From Debaryomyces hansenii CBS767 (taxonomy: Eukaryota > Ascomycota > Pichiomycetes > Serinales > Debaryomycetaceae), in assembly GCF_000006445.2 (NCBI RefSeq), contig NC_006049.2, forward strand, positions 1,116,001 to 1,180,000: 64,000 nt of DNA, in the 5' to 3' direction. Under the pieces are notes generated by a model, which saw only the letters and a program-made list of their open reading frames with translations, ran no database searches and was not told the DNA's origin. Position 1 is the first letter of the stretch. Each line of letters starts with the position of its first letter. Positions 19,549-29,333 of the stretch are shown here, in pieces. Made by a program: the position numbers and the translations under genes.

Positions 19549-20388
19549 TTAATTTAATAAAGCTTCTCTCTTTTCGTTGACTCTTTGTTGTCTTCTTTCA
19601 CGAGCAGCTCTGTTTCTAGATCTTCTAGCTTCAGCTTCGTCCTTCAATGATTTTTCACGTAAAGCTTCGGCCTTGGCTTGAATGATGTGTTCGACTAAAG
19701 ATCTCTTGTGCTTGAAAGCGTTACCCTTGGCAGATTTATATAATGAGTGGTACAAGTGCTTGTCAATCTTACCAGCATCTCTGTACTTAGCCAATAATCT
19801 TCTTAAGACTCTCAATCTTCTCATCCATAAAACTTGAGCAGACATACGAGCGTCCTTGGTACCCTTTCTCTTACCGTAACCCATGTGTCTACCGGCTCTC
19901 TTGGATTCTAACAAAGCTCTTGCTCTGGCTCTAGAGTGGACAACAACTGGCTTCTTGACAATGGTACCGTTTCTGTATAACTTTCTGATAGCTTGACGAG
20001 AGTTGGCATTGGAGATTTCAGTGGCTTCGTTAGGATCTAACCAGATCTTTCTCTTACCAACACCAACAACACTAGCTGCAAGTCTCTTTTGAGTTCTAAG
20101 ATTAGCCCTATATATGTTAGTATATCGATTTCAATATTATATGATTGCTGTCTTATTCACACCACGATGCTTCTTGCTCTTTACCAACCATTCCCACTGC
20201 TCTACTCCCTGTGGATTCCCACTCTATTTCTTATTTCCCTTCTCTAAAATTTTTGTTCAAACCTCTTCAATAATTTTTCACTCTCCTTGATTTCTATTTA
20301 TGTCCCACTTTGCTCTATCTTCTAGTCCGTTATCATCTGTGTTTCTGAATTAAACTCTACAATCATATCTTGAATACTCCACTTACAT
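19549..20388 (-). CDS. RPL19A: 60S ribosomal protein L19 (eL19), intron within the start codon
   Basis: Large-subunit protein with a long C-terminal helix that forms an intersubunit bridge. Exon 2 (19549-20107) reads GCT AAT and on through [42 protein letters not shown] and [25 protein letters not shown], the classic eL19 sequence, giving 186 aa. The ATG is split: exon 1 is only AT (20388-20387), then donor GTAAGT at 20386-20381, branch TACTAAC at 20122-20116 and acceptor TAG at 20110-20108. The exon 2 call is near certain. The 2-nt exon is inferred from the only good donor preceded by AT; an AT first exon is also my recollection for yeast RPL19. Confidence 0.95.
20108..20386 (-). other. Spliceosomal intron of RPL19
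   Basis: 279-nt intron. The donor is GTAAGT rather than the GTATGT of the other three introns, and the branch motif is 8 nt from the acceptor end. The transcribed strand is purine-dominated (plus strand visibly C/T-rich), as in the RPS15 intron. Confidence 0.85.
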
Positions 20389-20646
20389 TTTAATTAATGT
20401 GTGATATAGTTAATCAAACGTTATACTAGGAAAAATCCTCTTCAACAACGTTAAAATTTTTGTAACAGGAAAGGGAACCACTAGTCTCCTGAGCCCACAG
20501 TGAGGGTTAGAAGAGCTTGAAATTTTTTTCTCTAACAAAGAATTTGGACAAATCACACGACCAAATCTATCTACTTATATACAGTATGATAACGAATAAA
20601 ACAGTCACAAATTATAGGCCTAAAGAAAGACACGGGGATAATACAT

Positions 20647-20685
20647 AGCCCTAATATCCGAGTAAATTTTTCAGTGCGCGATGAG
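20647..20685 (+). promoter_or_regulatory. Tbf1-type, RRPE and PAC motifs upstream of YBL028C-like gene and RPL19
   Basis: Three exact consensus motifs lie within 39 nt: AGCCCTAA (Tbf1, 20647-20654), AAATTTTTCA (RRPE, 20664-20673) and GCGATGAG (PAC, 20678-20685). RRPE plus PAC is the standard promoter pair of yeast ribosome-biogenesis genes and lies 115-135 nt upstream of the YBL028C-like ATG. Tbf1 drives ribosomal protein genes in Candida-type yeasts and could serve RPL19 on the other side. Confidence 0.65.
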
Positions 20686-20800
20686 ATCAAGATAAGGTAC
20701 TAATTAGAGAGATATAGTGTATTAATACGTTTATTTGGAGGTTATTCGTATAATTGACGATTTAATTTGTGGAAAACAGTTATAAGGTAATTATATTAGA

Positions 20801-21100
20801 ATGGCTAAATCATTAAGATCCAAACCTAAGTTGAGGGCTAAGTCGTTGAAGCGTAAGGGCGAGTTCGAGGGAATAGTCGATGCTAGAAACAAGAGATTAT
20901 CTGAGAAGATGGAAAAGGAGACCAAGAGACAGGAGGAGTTGAAACAAGCTGCTAAGGCGGAAGAGGGAGTCGAAGAAGACGAGAAGATGGCTGTTGATGG
21001 TGAAAAGAAGAAGAAGGTAAGCACATCTGGGTGGAGGGACTCGAGAAAGCAGCAGTACAAGCAGAAGAAGCTCCAGAAGAAGAAGAATATGAAGTTTTAA
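20801..21100 (+). CDS. YBL028C/LLPH-family nucleolar ribosome-biogenesis protein
   Basis: A 99-aa, very basic protein of the YBL028C/LLPH (DUF2423) family, associated with pre-60S ribosomes. The N-terminus MAKSLRSKPKLRAKSLKRKG and the STSGWRDSRKQQYK motif near residues 74-87 match S. cerevisiae YBL028C (STSGWRDGR). The middle is a charged helix followed by an acidic patch. It has an exact RRPE plus PAC promoter. It diverges from RPL19, just as YBL028C diverges from RPL19B (YBL027W) in S. cerevisiae. No standard gene symbol exists. Confidence 0.9.
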   Translation: MAKSLRSKPKLRAKSLKRKGEFEGIVDARNKRLSEKMEKETKRQEELKQAAKAEEGVEEDEKMAVDGEKKKKVSTSGWRDSRKQQYKQKKLQKKKNMKF

Positions 21101-21405
21101 GTTTGATACAGGCGGACGACGGGGCTACAGACGATAGAGGTGCTGTAGCTAGACAAGGTAGAAGAAGAAGGCCGATAGCGATGGAGAGGTCAAAAATAGA
21201 AGCACGGGAGACGGTGCGAGAACATGAAATGGATAAGGTGAAGGTGCAGAGCCGAGGCACAGACACCTGGTTGACCATGGGTCGTAATTTTGTATAGTAG
21301 TTATGGCATTGGCATTTTAATTCTCAAGTTATAGTTTATTATTATAAGATAAAGTACTTCATTACACGAAATCGAAATAGCACGTTTATTCATATATAGA
21401 GAGAC
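21101..21405. other. Convergent gap YBL028C-like gene to ADE2, with GC-rich open frame
   Basis: A 305-nt gap. Its first 200 nt stay open in the frame starting at 21031 (overlapping the YBL028C-like 3' end) to a TAG at 21295-21297 and are clearly more GC-rich than other gaps, while 21298-21405 is AT-rich. No protein match is recognised, so I do not call a gene, but see findings. Confidence 0.4.
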
Positions 21406-23091
21406 TTACGCCTTGTAGTTTTCGTAGCCCACCGACTCCAACTTGTCAGCCTTGGCCAAAACTTCACTCTCCATGGAGTCCATGTACTGTGACATCTTGT
21501 TTAACCACTTGTTGTCGATGGCACCCAAGATTCTGACCGCCAATAATGCGGCGTTGGTACTGTTGTTAATAGCCACGGTAGCGACTGGAATACCCCTTGG
21601 CATTTGCACAATCGAGTGTAACGAATCGACTCCGTCCAAGGTAGATCCCTTGACTGGAACACCAATAACTGGCAATGGGGTCATGGCTGCAACCATTCCT
21701 GGCAAGTGAGCAGCACCACCGGCACCGGCAATAATACACTTGATACCACGCTTGGCGGCCTCGATAGCATATTGAGTCATTCTGTGGGGCGTACGGTGCG
21801 CACTTACAATGGTCACTTCAAATGGTACCCCGAAAGTCTTCAAGATATTTGCACCCACTGACATGACTGGTAAATCGGAATCAGAACCCATTATTATTCC
21901 AACTAATGGCTTTTCTGCAGAAACATCAAGGTCCTTGGCTACTCCTTCTTCGCCACCTAAGATGTGTGCTAATCTGTTTTCACAGTCTTTCATGGATGAT
22001 GAAACAATGTTAATATGACCCATTTTTCTTTGGGGTCTAGTACTCTTACCATAGAGATAGACTGAGGCATTTGGAGTTTCTAATGCTCTACGACAGATCT
22101 CTAATTCCTTATTAGCAGTATCGTCACCTAACACATTCAACATAATGGCGTTGGTGTTAGTGGTGGAAAACTTGGTAAAGTCCTTAGGCATTGGCAATCC
22201 AACGACAGCTCTAACATGAGCTTCAAATTGTGATGTGACACAAGCATCGATAGTATAATGACCAGAGTTATGAGGTCTTGGTGCGATTTCATTAATCAAT
22301 AATTCACCATTTGACAATAAGAACATCTCGACCCCGAAAATACCACACCCAGGGAATGATTTGACGGCATTCTTAGCCAAAATCGATGCCTTGACAGATA
22401 AAGTATCAGTGATTCTAGCTGGCGCGTAGACAACATCGCAAATGTTATTCTTATGGACTGTTTCCACAGTGGGGTACGCGAAAACCTCCCCTTCAATAGA
22501 TCTTACGACCATGACAGCTAATTCCTTGGAAAACTTGCACCATTTTTCCGCATACAATGGTCTATCCTTTAAATATTCTAATGCTTCTGACAAGTGGTCC
22601 TTACTCTTGACTACGTAATTTCCCCTACCGTCGTATGCTAAAGTTCTTGACTTCAACATGAATGGATATTGGAACTTGTTACCAACTTCCGATAACGTTT
22701 CGATGTTATTTTCCTTAACATCAATAGATTCAGTAACATCAATTCCGTGTTCAATCAAGTGTTCTTTCTGCGAATATTTATCTTGGATCATCTTGATGGT
22801 CTCTGGCAATGGGTAGATCTCGACACCATATTTATTTTTAGCTTCTTGTAATGCGTGGGCATCAACATGTTCTATTTCTACTGTTAAAATATCACATTTT
22901 CTGGCTAATTCCATGATAGACTTTGCGTCTGAAAATGAACCGTTAACATGTTCATCCAATGCATTAATCTGCTTAGCTGGTGAGTTAGGCGCATCTAAGA
23001 TAATGGTTTTAATATTCAATCTATGTGCTGCTTCAACAATCATACGACCTAATTGGCCACCACCTAATATACCTATAGTTTTTCCGTCCAT
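21406..23091 (-). CDS. ADE2: Phosphoribosylaminoimidazole carboxylase
   Basis: Converts aminoimidazole ribonucleotide (AIR) to CAIR in de novo purine synthesis; loss gives red colonies in yeasts. The 561-aa fusion has an N-terminal PurK-like ATP-grasp part ([11 protein letters not shown] at residues 7-17; [14 protein letters not shown] around 267-280) and a C-terminal PurE-like part ([12 protein letters not shown] around 399-410; [10 protein letters not shown] around 429-438; [12 protein letters not shown] after that). The length is typical for Ade2. The ATG at 23091 is the first in frame. A TGACTC element lies about 105 nt upstream. Convergent with the YBL028C-like gene. Confidence 0.98.
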   Translation of the reverse strand: MDGKTIGILGGGQLGRMIVEAAHRLNIKTIILDAPNSPAKQINALDEHVNGSFSDAKSIMELARKCDILTVEIEHVDAHALQEAKNKYGVEIYPLPETIKMIQDKYSQKEHLIEHGIDVTESIDVKENNIETLSEVGNKFQYPFMLKSRTLAYDGRGNYVVKSKDHLSEALEYLKDRPLYAEKWCKFSKELAVMVVRSIEGEVFAYPTVETVHKNNICDVVYAPARITDTLSVKASILAKNAVKSFPGCGIFGVEMFLLSNGELLINEIAPRPHNSGHYTIDACVTSQFEAHVRAVVGLPMPKDFTKFSTTNTNAIMLNVLGDDTANKELEICRRALETPNASVYLYGKSTRPQRKMGHINIVSSSMKDCENRLAHILGGEEGVAKDLDVSAEKPLVGIIMGSDSDLPVMSVGANILKTFGVPFEVTIVSAHRTPHRMTQYAIEAAKRGIKCIIAGAGGAAHLPGMVAAMTPLPVIGVPVKGSTLDGVDSLHSIVQMPRGIPVATVAINNSTNAALLAVRILGAIDNKWLNKMSQYMDSMESEVLAKADKLESVGYENYKA

Positions 23092-23195
23092 ATTCGGTTG
23101 TTATAGAGTTTGCTTTATACTTATTTCTAGTATTAGATAGAAAAAACCATCCAAGCAATATTTAATCCATCTCTCAGATAATCGCTAATTAACCC

Positions 23196-23201
23196 GAGTC
23201 A
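23196..23201. promoter_or_regulatory. Gcn4/Bas1-type TGACTC element upstream of ADE2
   Basis: GAGTCA on the plus strand (TGACTC on the gene strand) lies about 105 nt upstream of the ADE2 ATG. Bas1/Pho2 and Gcn4 bind TGACTC elements in purine genes of S. cerevisiae, including ADE2. The site is short, so the support is its position and gene. Confidence 0.5.
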
Positions 23202-23313
23202 TTGAAAAAATCACTCAATTTTGTGTTACATAGATATAGTATAGATTTATCATAAAAATACATACATAGATAGTAGAAGCAAATACATAAAGATACTACG
23301 TAAGATTGAAAAG

Positions 23314-25041
23314 TTAGTTAAATTGGGATTCATCCAAATTAATGTTCATAAATTCATTTTCGGAGAAAAGAGCTCCTCCGAATTGATTTGACTGGCTATC
23401 CTTCGATACCGTCATGAGATTCGTGTTTACCGAAGGATGAAGCATATTTTGAAAGGGTTGACTTTGTTGATCTTGATGGTGCTGCAAGGTTTCAAACTTC
23501 TGTTGGACCGAAAGTTGTGGTTTTGTCTCAAAATCATGGTCGTCCAATATGCTTGATACAGTTGGAGGCATTGTAGCCGTAGATGTAGTGGTAGTGCTGT
23601 CCAATGATACCGGATGATAATCAACGGCCAGCGGTTGAATATCAGCAATTGTTTGCGTGGGTAATATCAATTTAGTTACCGAAGTGGTGGCATCTTTGAA
23701 ATGATCCACTTTGGCGAATTCCCATAACGATACCGATTTAATTTTCAGTTTTAAAACCAAGTTTGAATCACCACTAGATTCGTAAATGATCTGCTTAATG
23801 GTTATTCCCTTGAATGCCATATTAACTTCCATTGGGTTGGGGTTGTTGATCAACTTGGAAATAAAAAACTTCCAAAATTTGGGCAAAAATGGTTGGTTTT
23901 CGTTAGCCTTGACGTTTATATCGTTGAACTTCAACACCTCATTACCAAACGAATATATACAAGTGAAGATTGAATAATCCGATTGATAGGAATCCAGAAG
24001 GAAGTAATTGGTTTGAAGGCCGTCGATCGTATAATTTTTGGGTAAATGGGGCAAGTGTATTTTAACCATATTATGAAGAATGGGAATATCGGTGTTTTGG
24101 AATTCGTTTAAACCTGGAAATCTATTCGATATTTTAGCGTTTTCCCTTATCTTCAAGCTTTTCAAATCATTGGAATTTTGAAACGTTAAGACGATTGGGT
24201 TCCCACCGACAACATCGTTAATAAGCATATAGAAGTTTTCTACTTTAATAATCTGATTCGTTCTCGGTTTTTTAGTGGGTATGGTAGAAGAACTGGTTGA
24301 CTCTTTACGCTTCTTCACGTCAGTTATGCCTAACGACTTATCCAAGTTGATCTTGGAAAAGATCTCTTCGAATCTCTTCTCGTTTCGTTCCTTCTCCTGC
24401 TCAGTCTCAAAGCTTGGGCCCTCGTTTATCAATTTAATAATATCGGGCTTTTGGGCCAAGTTTTTAATCACTTGTATGTGACTGGAGACTTGTTTTCTAC
24501 TTCTAAATTTGCCAGTTTTATTCAAAATATAATCCGAAACTAATTCATTTCTACCACAGGACCGACCACTGATTTTAATCTTGTTGGAGCTCTTTTTGGG
24601 AATAATGGCCAAAATTTCCTCAAACGCCATTTCGACATCGTCCGACCAAATATCTGTGCTGGAAGCTCTGTCTGTCTCATTTTGAAACTCATAGTTATCT
24701 TCGACATTACCAGTGAATATATTCAAGTCGCCTGTTCTTTTGGTGGCAGATTCCGGCTGTGCGAAGCTTCCCAACTCGTTCTCCTCGTCCTCATCCTTCA
24801 CTTTCTTCTGGTTGAGCGTACTGGGCGACACGATTCCGAGTATCTTGCGTATCGGAGTCTTCTCTGTCTCATTGCAGGAAAAATTGGTCGAAATGGGCAT
24901 CTCTTTCCGTACATGTCTTGACGACTCGTGTACCTGGTAGAGTTGCTGTCCATCATCATCTAACGCAATATCCACAATCATAGGCAACTTCTTGTTGGTT
25001 CGGCCCGTTCTGTTGGGTGTTTGTGTTGGTGTATGTGACAT
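23314..25041 (-). CDS. TEC1: TEA/ATTS-domain transcription factor Tec1
   Basis: Transcription factor for filamentous or invasive growth and, in Candida, biofilm programmes; it binds CATTCY (TCS) elements. The TEA/ATTS DNA-binding domain spans about residues 129-200, starting IWSDDVEMAFEEILAIIP, with the third helix SRKQVSSHIQVIKNL that reads DNA. The rest of the 575-aa protein is Ser/Asn-rich, without a recognised domain, and ends in a Gln-rich, acidic activation-like tail. It lies between ADE2 and NTO1, the order known for C. albicans TEC1. The first in-frame ATG is at 25041. Confidence 0.93.
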   Translation of the reverse strand: MSHTPTQTPNRTGRTNKKLPMIVDIALDDDGQQLYQVHESSRHVRKEMPISTNFSCNETEKTPIRKILGIVSPSTLNQKKVKDEDEENELGSFAQPESATKRTGDLNIFTGNVEDNYEFQNETDRASSTDIWSDDVEMAFEEILAIIPKKSSNKIKISGRSCGRNELVSDYILNKTGKFRSRKQVSSHIQVIKNLAQKPDIIKLINEGPSFETEQEKERNEKRFEEIFSKINLDKSLGITDVKKRKESTSSSTIPTKKPRTNQIIKVENFYMLINDVVGGNPIVLTFQNSNDLKSLKIRENAKISNRFPGLNEFQNTDIPILHNMVKIHLPHLPKNYTIDGLQTNYFLLDSYQSDYSIFTCIYSFGNEVLKFNDINVKANENQPFLPKFWKFFISKLINNPNPMEVNMAFKGITIKQIIYESSGDSNLVLKLKIKSVSLWEFAKVDHFKDATTSVTKLILPTQTIADIQPLAVDYHPVSLDSTTTTSTATMPPTVSSILDDHDFETKPQLSVQQKFETLQHHQDQQSQPFQNMLHPSVNTNLMTVSKDSQSNQFGGALFSENEFMNINLDESQFN

Positions 25042-25643
25042 TTCAAGGAGTGACTGAAGTTAATTAGAATATTTTACACGTTGAGTTGGATAATAAAGGA
25101 GTGAATGTGTGCAACGGTAATCTTATCTTTTTCTTATAATATTGACCTTCTCAGACCTAGTATAATCGGGTCTGAAATATCTCTGGACCAATTGAACGGT
25201 AATAAATGTTTAAAATTATTAAATGAGTGTTTTTACCTTAGGTCAATTTATCTTCGAAGTCCAGATTTCGCCTACTCTTGATTATCAGCCTCTGCTATTT
25301 TGTCAATAAAATTTATCGTGTATTCGTGTTTTCTATTTTTGTTTATAAGCCTCACGCAATATTTTTTTTTCTGAGTCGTCTCTGTGTCTAGTTCCCCTGA
25401 ATGTGAATACAATACGAAGTCGTCTAATATACAGCGTAGGAATAGCCAGCACTATATGTAGTAAGCGTATATAGACCTTTATATAATTACAGACATGAAC
25501 GAAAAAAATTAGGCGAATTGGGACGAATTGGAACCAGAAAGAACCAGAGATGATTGTTCATTTAAGGCACATGCATTTAAGCGTTCTAGAGTATGATGAG
25601 GTTCAATAAGACGCCTGTTAATGCTGTTTCAACAGCCATGTCA
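25042..25643. promoter_or_regulatory. TEC1 upstream region
   Basis: 602 nt between the TEC1 start and the NTO1 stop, both minus strand, so mostly TEC1 promoter. AT-rich with several T and A runs (such as 25362-25372). No factor site stands out. Confidence 0.45.
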
Positions 25644-27905
25644 CTAGTTGCCGGTAATAAAATTATGTAACAAAACATTATCGTTTTCCGAGGCTTCTTC
25701 GACCTCACTGAGGTCGTTAAGGTCGATGACTTGTTTTGGATCGTAATCGGAGAACTTTAGGGTGGAGCCATTAACTTCGACAAACGGAACTTTAAGGGTG
25801 CCGTTGTTGTAGTCGTTCTGCATTGCCTTTTCAATTTCAGCGAGATGAGGCAACGAGTTGCGGTGGCCTTTGTAGATTCGCTTCATTACGCGGATAATAT
25901 TATTCGTGGATTTGTTTTCTCTGATTACCATGTGATAGAAGTCGGAGACATCAGTATTAAATTGCTCGATTGAGGTGTACTCGTAGGTGTCAATGTTGTG
26001 TTTGATTTGGCTCCAGGTCAAATGGGCACCTGCTTTTGATCGGTAGTTGATCAAGAGGTGATTGGCGTCGAGCTTGTCGAGCTTCGAGAACTGGACGTCG
26101 AGAAGGCGTTTTATGGGGAAGTAAACGGTGTCAACCATGACAATGTCCAAATCGGAAGCCTGCTTACTCATCTCTTGTCGTGAGAGGTTGCTGGACGTAA
26201 GTCCAATAACCTTATCAAGATCACTCATGAGGATATTGGCGACTTCGATCTTATTGTTGATTTCTTCGTAATTGCTATTACCGTAGACGATAGAAGACGT
26301 GGCGATCATGTTATTATTTTTTCTGATTAAGGTGGCTCCTTTCTTTGATTCCCTTTTCAAGCACCAGTAGCGACAGATTTCGTTGCTCATGTCTCGGATT
26401 TCTTGTAATATTTGCTCTCGGCTTCTATTGGGCTTGTAGCCAAGATCCTTCAACATGGCTACTTTGGCCAGCTGAGCAATGCTTGGCTGACTATCAACCT
26501 TCAAGCTGATTAATGTAGCAAATAGTCTATCGCTGAGAAGTTTAGGAGGGATCGGTGTATTGTTTTCTGTTTTCCATTTGAATATGTTTAATTTATTGGC
26601 TTTCTTCTGATTTTTCGTCAACCTTGCATTCTGGTCGTTCAATATGGTAATATCTCTATAGAACAACCTTGTTTTATTGATGCCTTTGATGCATTCATAT
26701 TGATCCCAATCTGATGGAGAGTGCTTGTCACAAAATGATTTTAAAGTGGTTTTGTTATTTATAGCACCTTGTATACCTTTCGTTAAATTCATATAGAGAC
26801 CCGCCCTTTTTGCACATGTTACATGATAAGCCTGGAAGCAACTTCTATTACAACACTGAATACAAGCTCCAACCTTTTGCTTACATATATAACATGTCAA
26901 TTTCCACCTGCTTTTTGGAATTAAGTCAACCCCTTCAATTGGTTCCATGTAGATGGGGTTAGCAAAGTACAATTCGTTAATCCATAATGCGCAAATGACA
27001 TGACTCCATAAACTATTATCCAATTGCTTAAAAGCCCCTGTTTTACTGGGACAGAATACGCAATCTATCTCTCTGTTTTTGTTGATCATACATTTACGAC
27101 ACAACCATTGACCTTCAGGGATGAATGCAATACCATAACATTCTTGATGCACCGCAATATCACAACCATCGCAAAATACTATAGCGTTAGAGTTATCACA
27201 GTCACTGTCGTTGCAGACCGCACAATTCTGTTCTACCACAGACCCTACCACAATCCCATCATCGTTACCGTATTTGTTATTATCCAACCCTTCGTCTAAA
27301 GTTAATAGCCTATTATTCTCATCTTCGGTGGAAGAAATGGACGACATTTGTATCTCCAAACTATCCCATTCATTCTCAAGGATTGTGATTAAGATCTCAA
27401 ACACCTCTGGAGTCAACTTGATCGTATTTTTGGTCTGATCGTTTCTATGCTGTAAATATAAGTTGTCCTGTTCATCCATATCATATTCAACCTGATTTTT
27501 TTTCTTTATAATCATATCTTCTATTTTTTCATTTTCATTCAACGAGAACGGCCGTATGTAAGTTGACGATGGGACCTTATGACTAGCTCTATTAGGTTCT
27601 TGAAACCCATAGTCCGTGACAATTTTACTGAATTTGATATTTTGATCTCCGTCATCAGACTTGGAAGTTACTCGAAATGAAGGTTTTTTCAAGTCTAGGT
27701 TATTTATTGCCGCTCTTTCATCATGTACTTCATTATTTTGATCATTTTGATTATCAAGTACAAATACTTTCAATTGATTTGATTCCTCGAGATCGGGATA
27801 TATTTCTTTGAAATTGCGTTCCTCCCGGGGTTTTGAATTATCAAAAAATGTTACGGAGGAATAGTTCGGATCTATAAGCGAACGTCCGTTTCCTGGAGTT
27901 TCCAT
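25644..27905 (-). CDS. NTO1: NuA3 histone acetyltransferase subunit Nto1
   Basis: BRPF-type scaffold of the NuA3 complex, which acetylates histone H3 with catalytic subunit Sas3; the PHD finger reads methylated H3K36. The 753-aa protein (748 in S. cerevisiae) has an EPL1-like N-terminal segment (about residues 100-190) and a PHD-zinc knuckle-PHD (PZP) module: PHD1 at 228-272 (CAVCNDSDC, CDGCDIAVHQECYG) and the extended PHD at about 282-395 (CVFCPSKTGAFKQ, WSHVICALWI, CYICKQKVGACIQC). There is no bromodomain, as in yeast Nto1. EAF6, another NuA3 subunit, is at 50.1 kb. Confidence 0.94.
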   Translation of the reverse strand: METPGNGRSLIDPNYSSVTFFDNSKPREERNFKEIYPDLEESNQLKVFVLDNQNDQNNEVHDERAAINNLDLKKPSFRVTSKSDDGDQNIKFSKIVTDYGFQEPNRASHKVPSSTYIRPFSLNENEKIEDMIIKKKNQVEYDMDEQDNLYLQHRNDQTKNTIKLTPEVFEILITILENEWDSLEIQMSSISSTEDENNRLLTLDEGLDNNKYGNDDGIVVGSVVEQNCAVCNDSDCDNSNAIVFCDGCDIAVHQECYGIAFIPEGQWLCRKCMINKNREIDCVFCPSKTGAFKQLDNSLWSHVICALWINELYFANPIYMEPIEGVDLIPKSRWKLTCYICKQKVGACIQCCNRSCFQAYHVTCAKRAGLYMNLTKGIQGAINNKTTLKSFCDKHSPSDWDQYECIKGINKTRLFYRDITILNDQNARLTKNQKKANKLNIFKWKTENNTPIPPKLLSDRLFATLISLKVDSQPSIAQLAKVAMLKDLGYKPNRSREQILQEIRDMSNEICRYWCLKRESKKGATLIRKNNNMIATSSIVYGNSNYEEINNKIEVANILMSDLDKVIGLTSSNLSRQEMSKQASDLDIVMVDTVYFPIKRLLDVQFSKLDKLDANHLLINYRSKAGAHLTWSQIKHNIDTYEYTSIEQFNTDVSDFYHMVIRENKSTNNIIRVMKRIYKGHRNSLPHLAEIEKAMQNDYNNGTLKVPFVEVNGSTLKFSDYDPKQVIDLNDLSEVEEASENDNVLLHNFITGN

Positions 27906-28061
27906 AATCGTTTATAGATATGGAGATAATTTATGTTACTATATTTACCTCACGTAAACGCTCTTCGAAATGTTCTTGAAATATTTTGTGACGTAAATTG
28001 GGTCGTTTGCGACACGCTTTTCAATGGGATTTTGCAGCATTTATGAAATGTATAAACTATG

Positions 28062-29333
28062 CTAAATATAAAACTTCGCAGAGTCTATATCACCCGGCGG
28101 GGTGTCTATATAATCTAGTATATTGTTGGTCGAATGCAGCCTTGAAACTACGTTTGAAATGACTGGAGTGGTGAATCTGGACACGATATCAGGCGAATCG
28201 CAGCATGCACCATCTAATTTTGAATCGTACGATGCATTGGTCCTTGAACTTCCTAGAAGGGATAATTTGGATGAAACAGTAGAAACAGTATGACTGGTAC
28301 CCGTAGATCTTTCCACAGAAAGATTTGCTCCGGGTGCGGACTGAATAGGAAGATGTAAATGCATAATCGCAGCTTTCAAGCTTTCGTGTAGATCTGTAGA
28401 ACTAGAGACCTTTAGGACCGGCTTGGAAATAGCTCGTAGTGGATTCAAGAATGGATGGATTGAAGCCGAGTCTACTGTAAGTCTTTCGCTTGGATCAGTC
28501 TTGAGACAACAATCTATGAAATCTTTGGCCTCGGGTGACACATGCAGCCAATATTCGGGTGGCTCATACATGTAATCACCGGCTAGTATAGCGCTCTTCG
28601 TTTCCTCGTCGGTTTCGCAATCAAACGGCATATATCCACATAACATAAAGTAAACAATTACCCCCACAGACCAGATATCAATGGCAAAATCATAACCTGA
28701 ACCATTCAAGACTTCTGGAGCAATATAGCTGAGAGTGCCACGAACCCCCGTCAACTTTTCTTCTGGATGGAGTATCCGAGCTAATCCAAAGTCAGCCACT
28801 AGTACATTCATGCTGTCCTTCTTTCGAGACCGGAAAAGGATATTTTCTGCCTTTAAATCATTATGGACTATGTTGTTTGCGTGCAAGTAAGAAATAGCGT
28901 TCATCAACGACTGCGTGATGGCCGAAGACTGTGATTCTTCCAAGTGACCCGACCTGGTAATTTTATCAAATAATTCACCTCCATACGCTATCTCGGTTAC
29001 CAAATACAATTCGCTGGCGGTTTCAAAATGATCTATAAGTTTGAGAATGTTATCGTGGTTCATGGAGATTTTTTTCAATACAAGAAATTCATTTTGTAAC
29101 ATGCTTTCTAACCCATATACCAAACTTTTCTTATACATCTTAGCAGCATAATGTTGACCCGTCAACTTATTCTTGCATTCAAAAACCCCCGAAAACGTTC
29201 CATCTCCTAGTTTATGCTTCGAAAGTATATATTTACATGGCTGCTCCATCGCGGAAGAATTCCGTCCATTAATTTTTGTTGATTCTGTAGGAGGCCATAC
29301 TTCTTGTATATTACTGCTATGCTTATCTGTCAT
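28062..29333 (-). CDS. CMK1: CaM-dependent-type protein kinase with HND catalytic loop
   Basis: Ser/Thr kinase of the fungal CmkB/CaMKI group. The kinase domain spans residues 35 to about 300: Gly loop GDGTFSG (43-49), K65, E82, catalytic loop HNDLKAEN (157-164), DFG at 181-183, activation segment to APE at 205-207. The HRD arginine, which normally contacts the phosphorylated activation loop, is Asn158. The C-terminal 120 residues are Ser-rich and without an obvious calmodulin-binding helix. The open frame extends to a GTG at 29417, but the first ATG is at 29333 (423 aa). The position between NTO1 and MAK21 matches C. albicans CMK1 as I recall it, the main reason for the symbol. Confidence 0.82.
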   Translation of the reverse strand: MTDKHSSNIQEVWPPTESTKINGRNSSAMEQPCKYILSKHKLGDGTFSGVFECKNKLTGQHYAAKMYKKSLVYGLESMLQNEFLVLKKISMNHDNILKLIDHFETASELYLVTEIAYGGELFDKITRSGHLEESQSSAITQSLMNAISYLHANNIVHNDLKAENILFRSRKKDSMNVLVADFGLARILHPEEKLTGVRGTLSYIAPEVLNGSGYDFAIDIWSVGVIVYFMLCGYMPFDCETDEETKSAILAGDYMYEPPEYWLHVSPEAKDFIDCCLKTDPSERLTVDSASIHPFLNPLRAISKPVLKVSSSTDLHESLKAAIMHLHLPIQSAPGANLSVERSTGTSHTVSTVSSKLSLLGSSRTNASYDSKLDGACCDSPDIVSRFTTPVISNVVSRLHSTNNILDYIDTPPGDIDSAKFYI

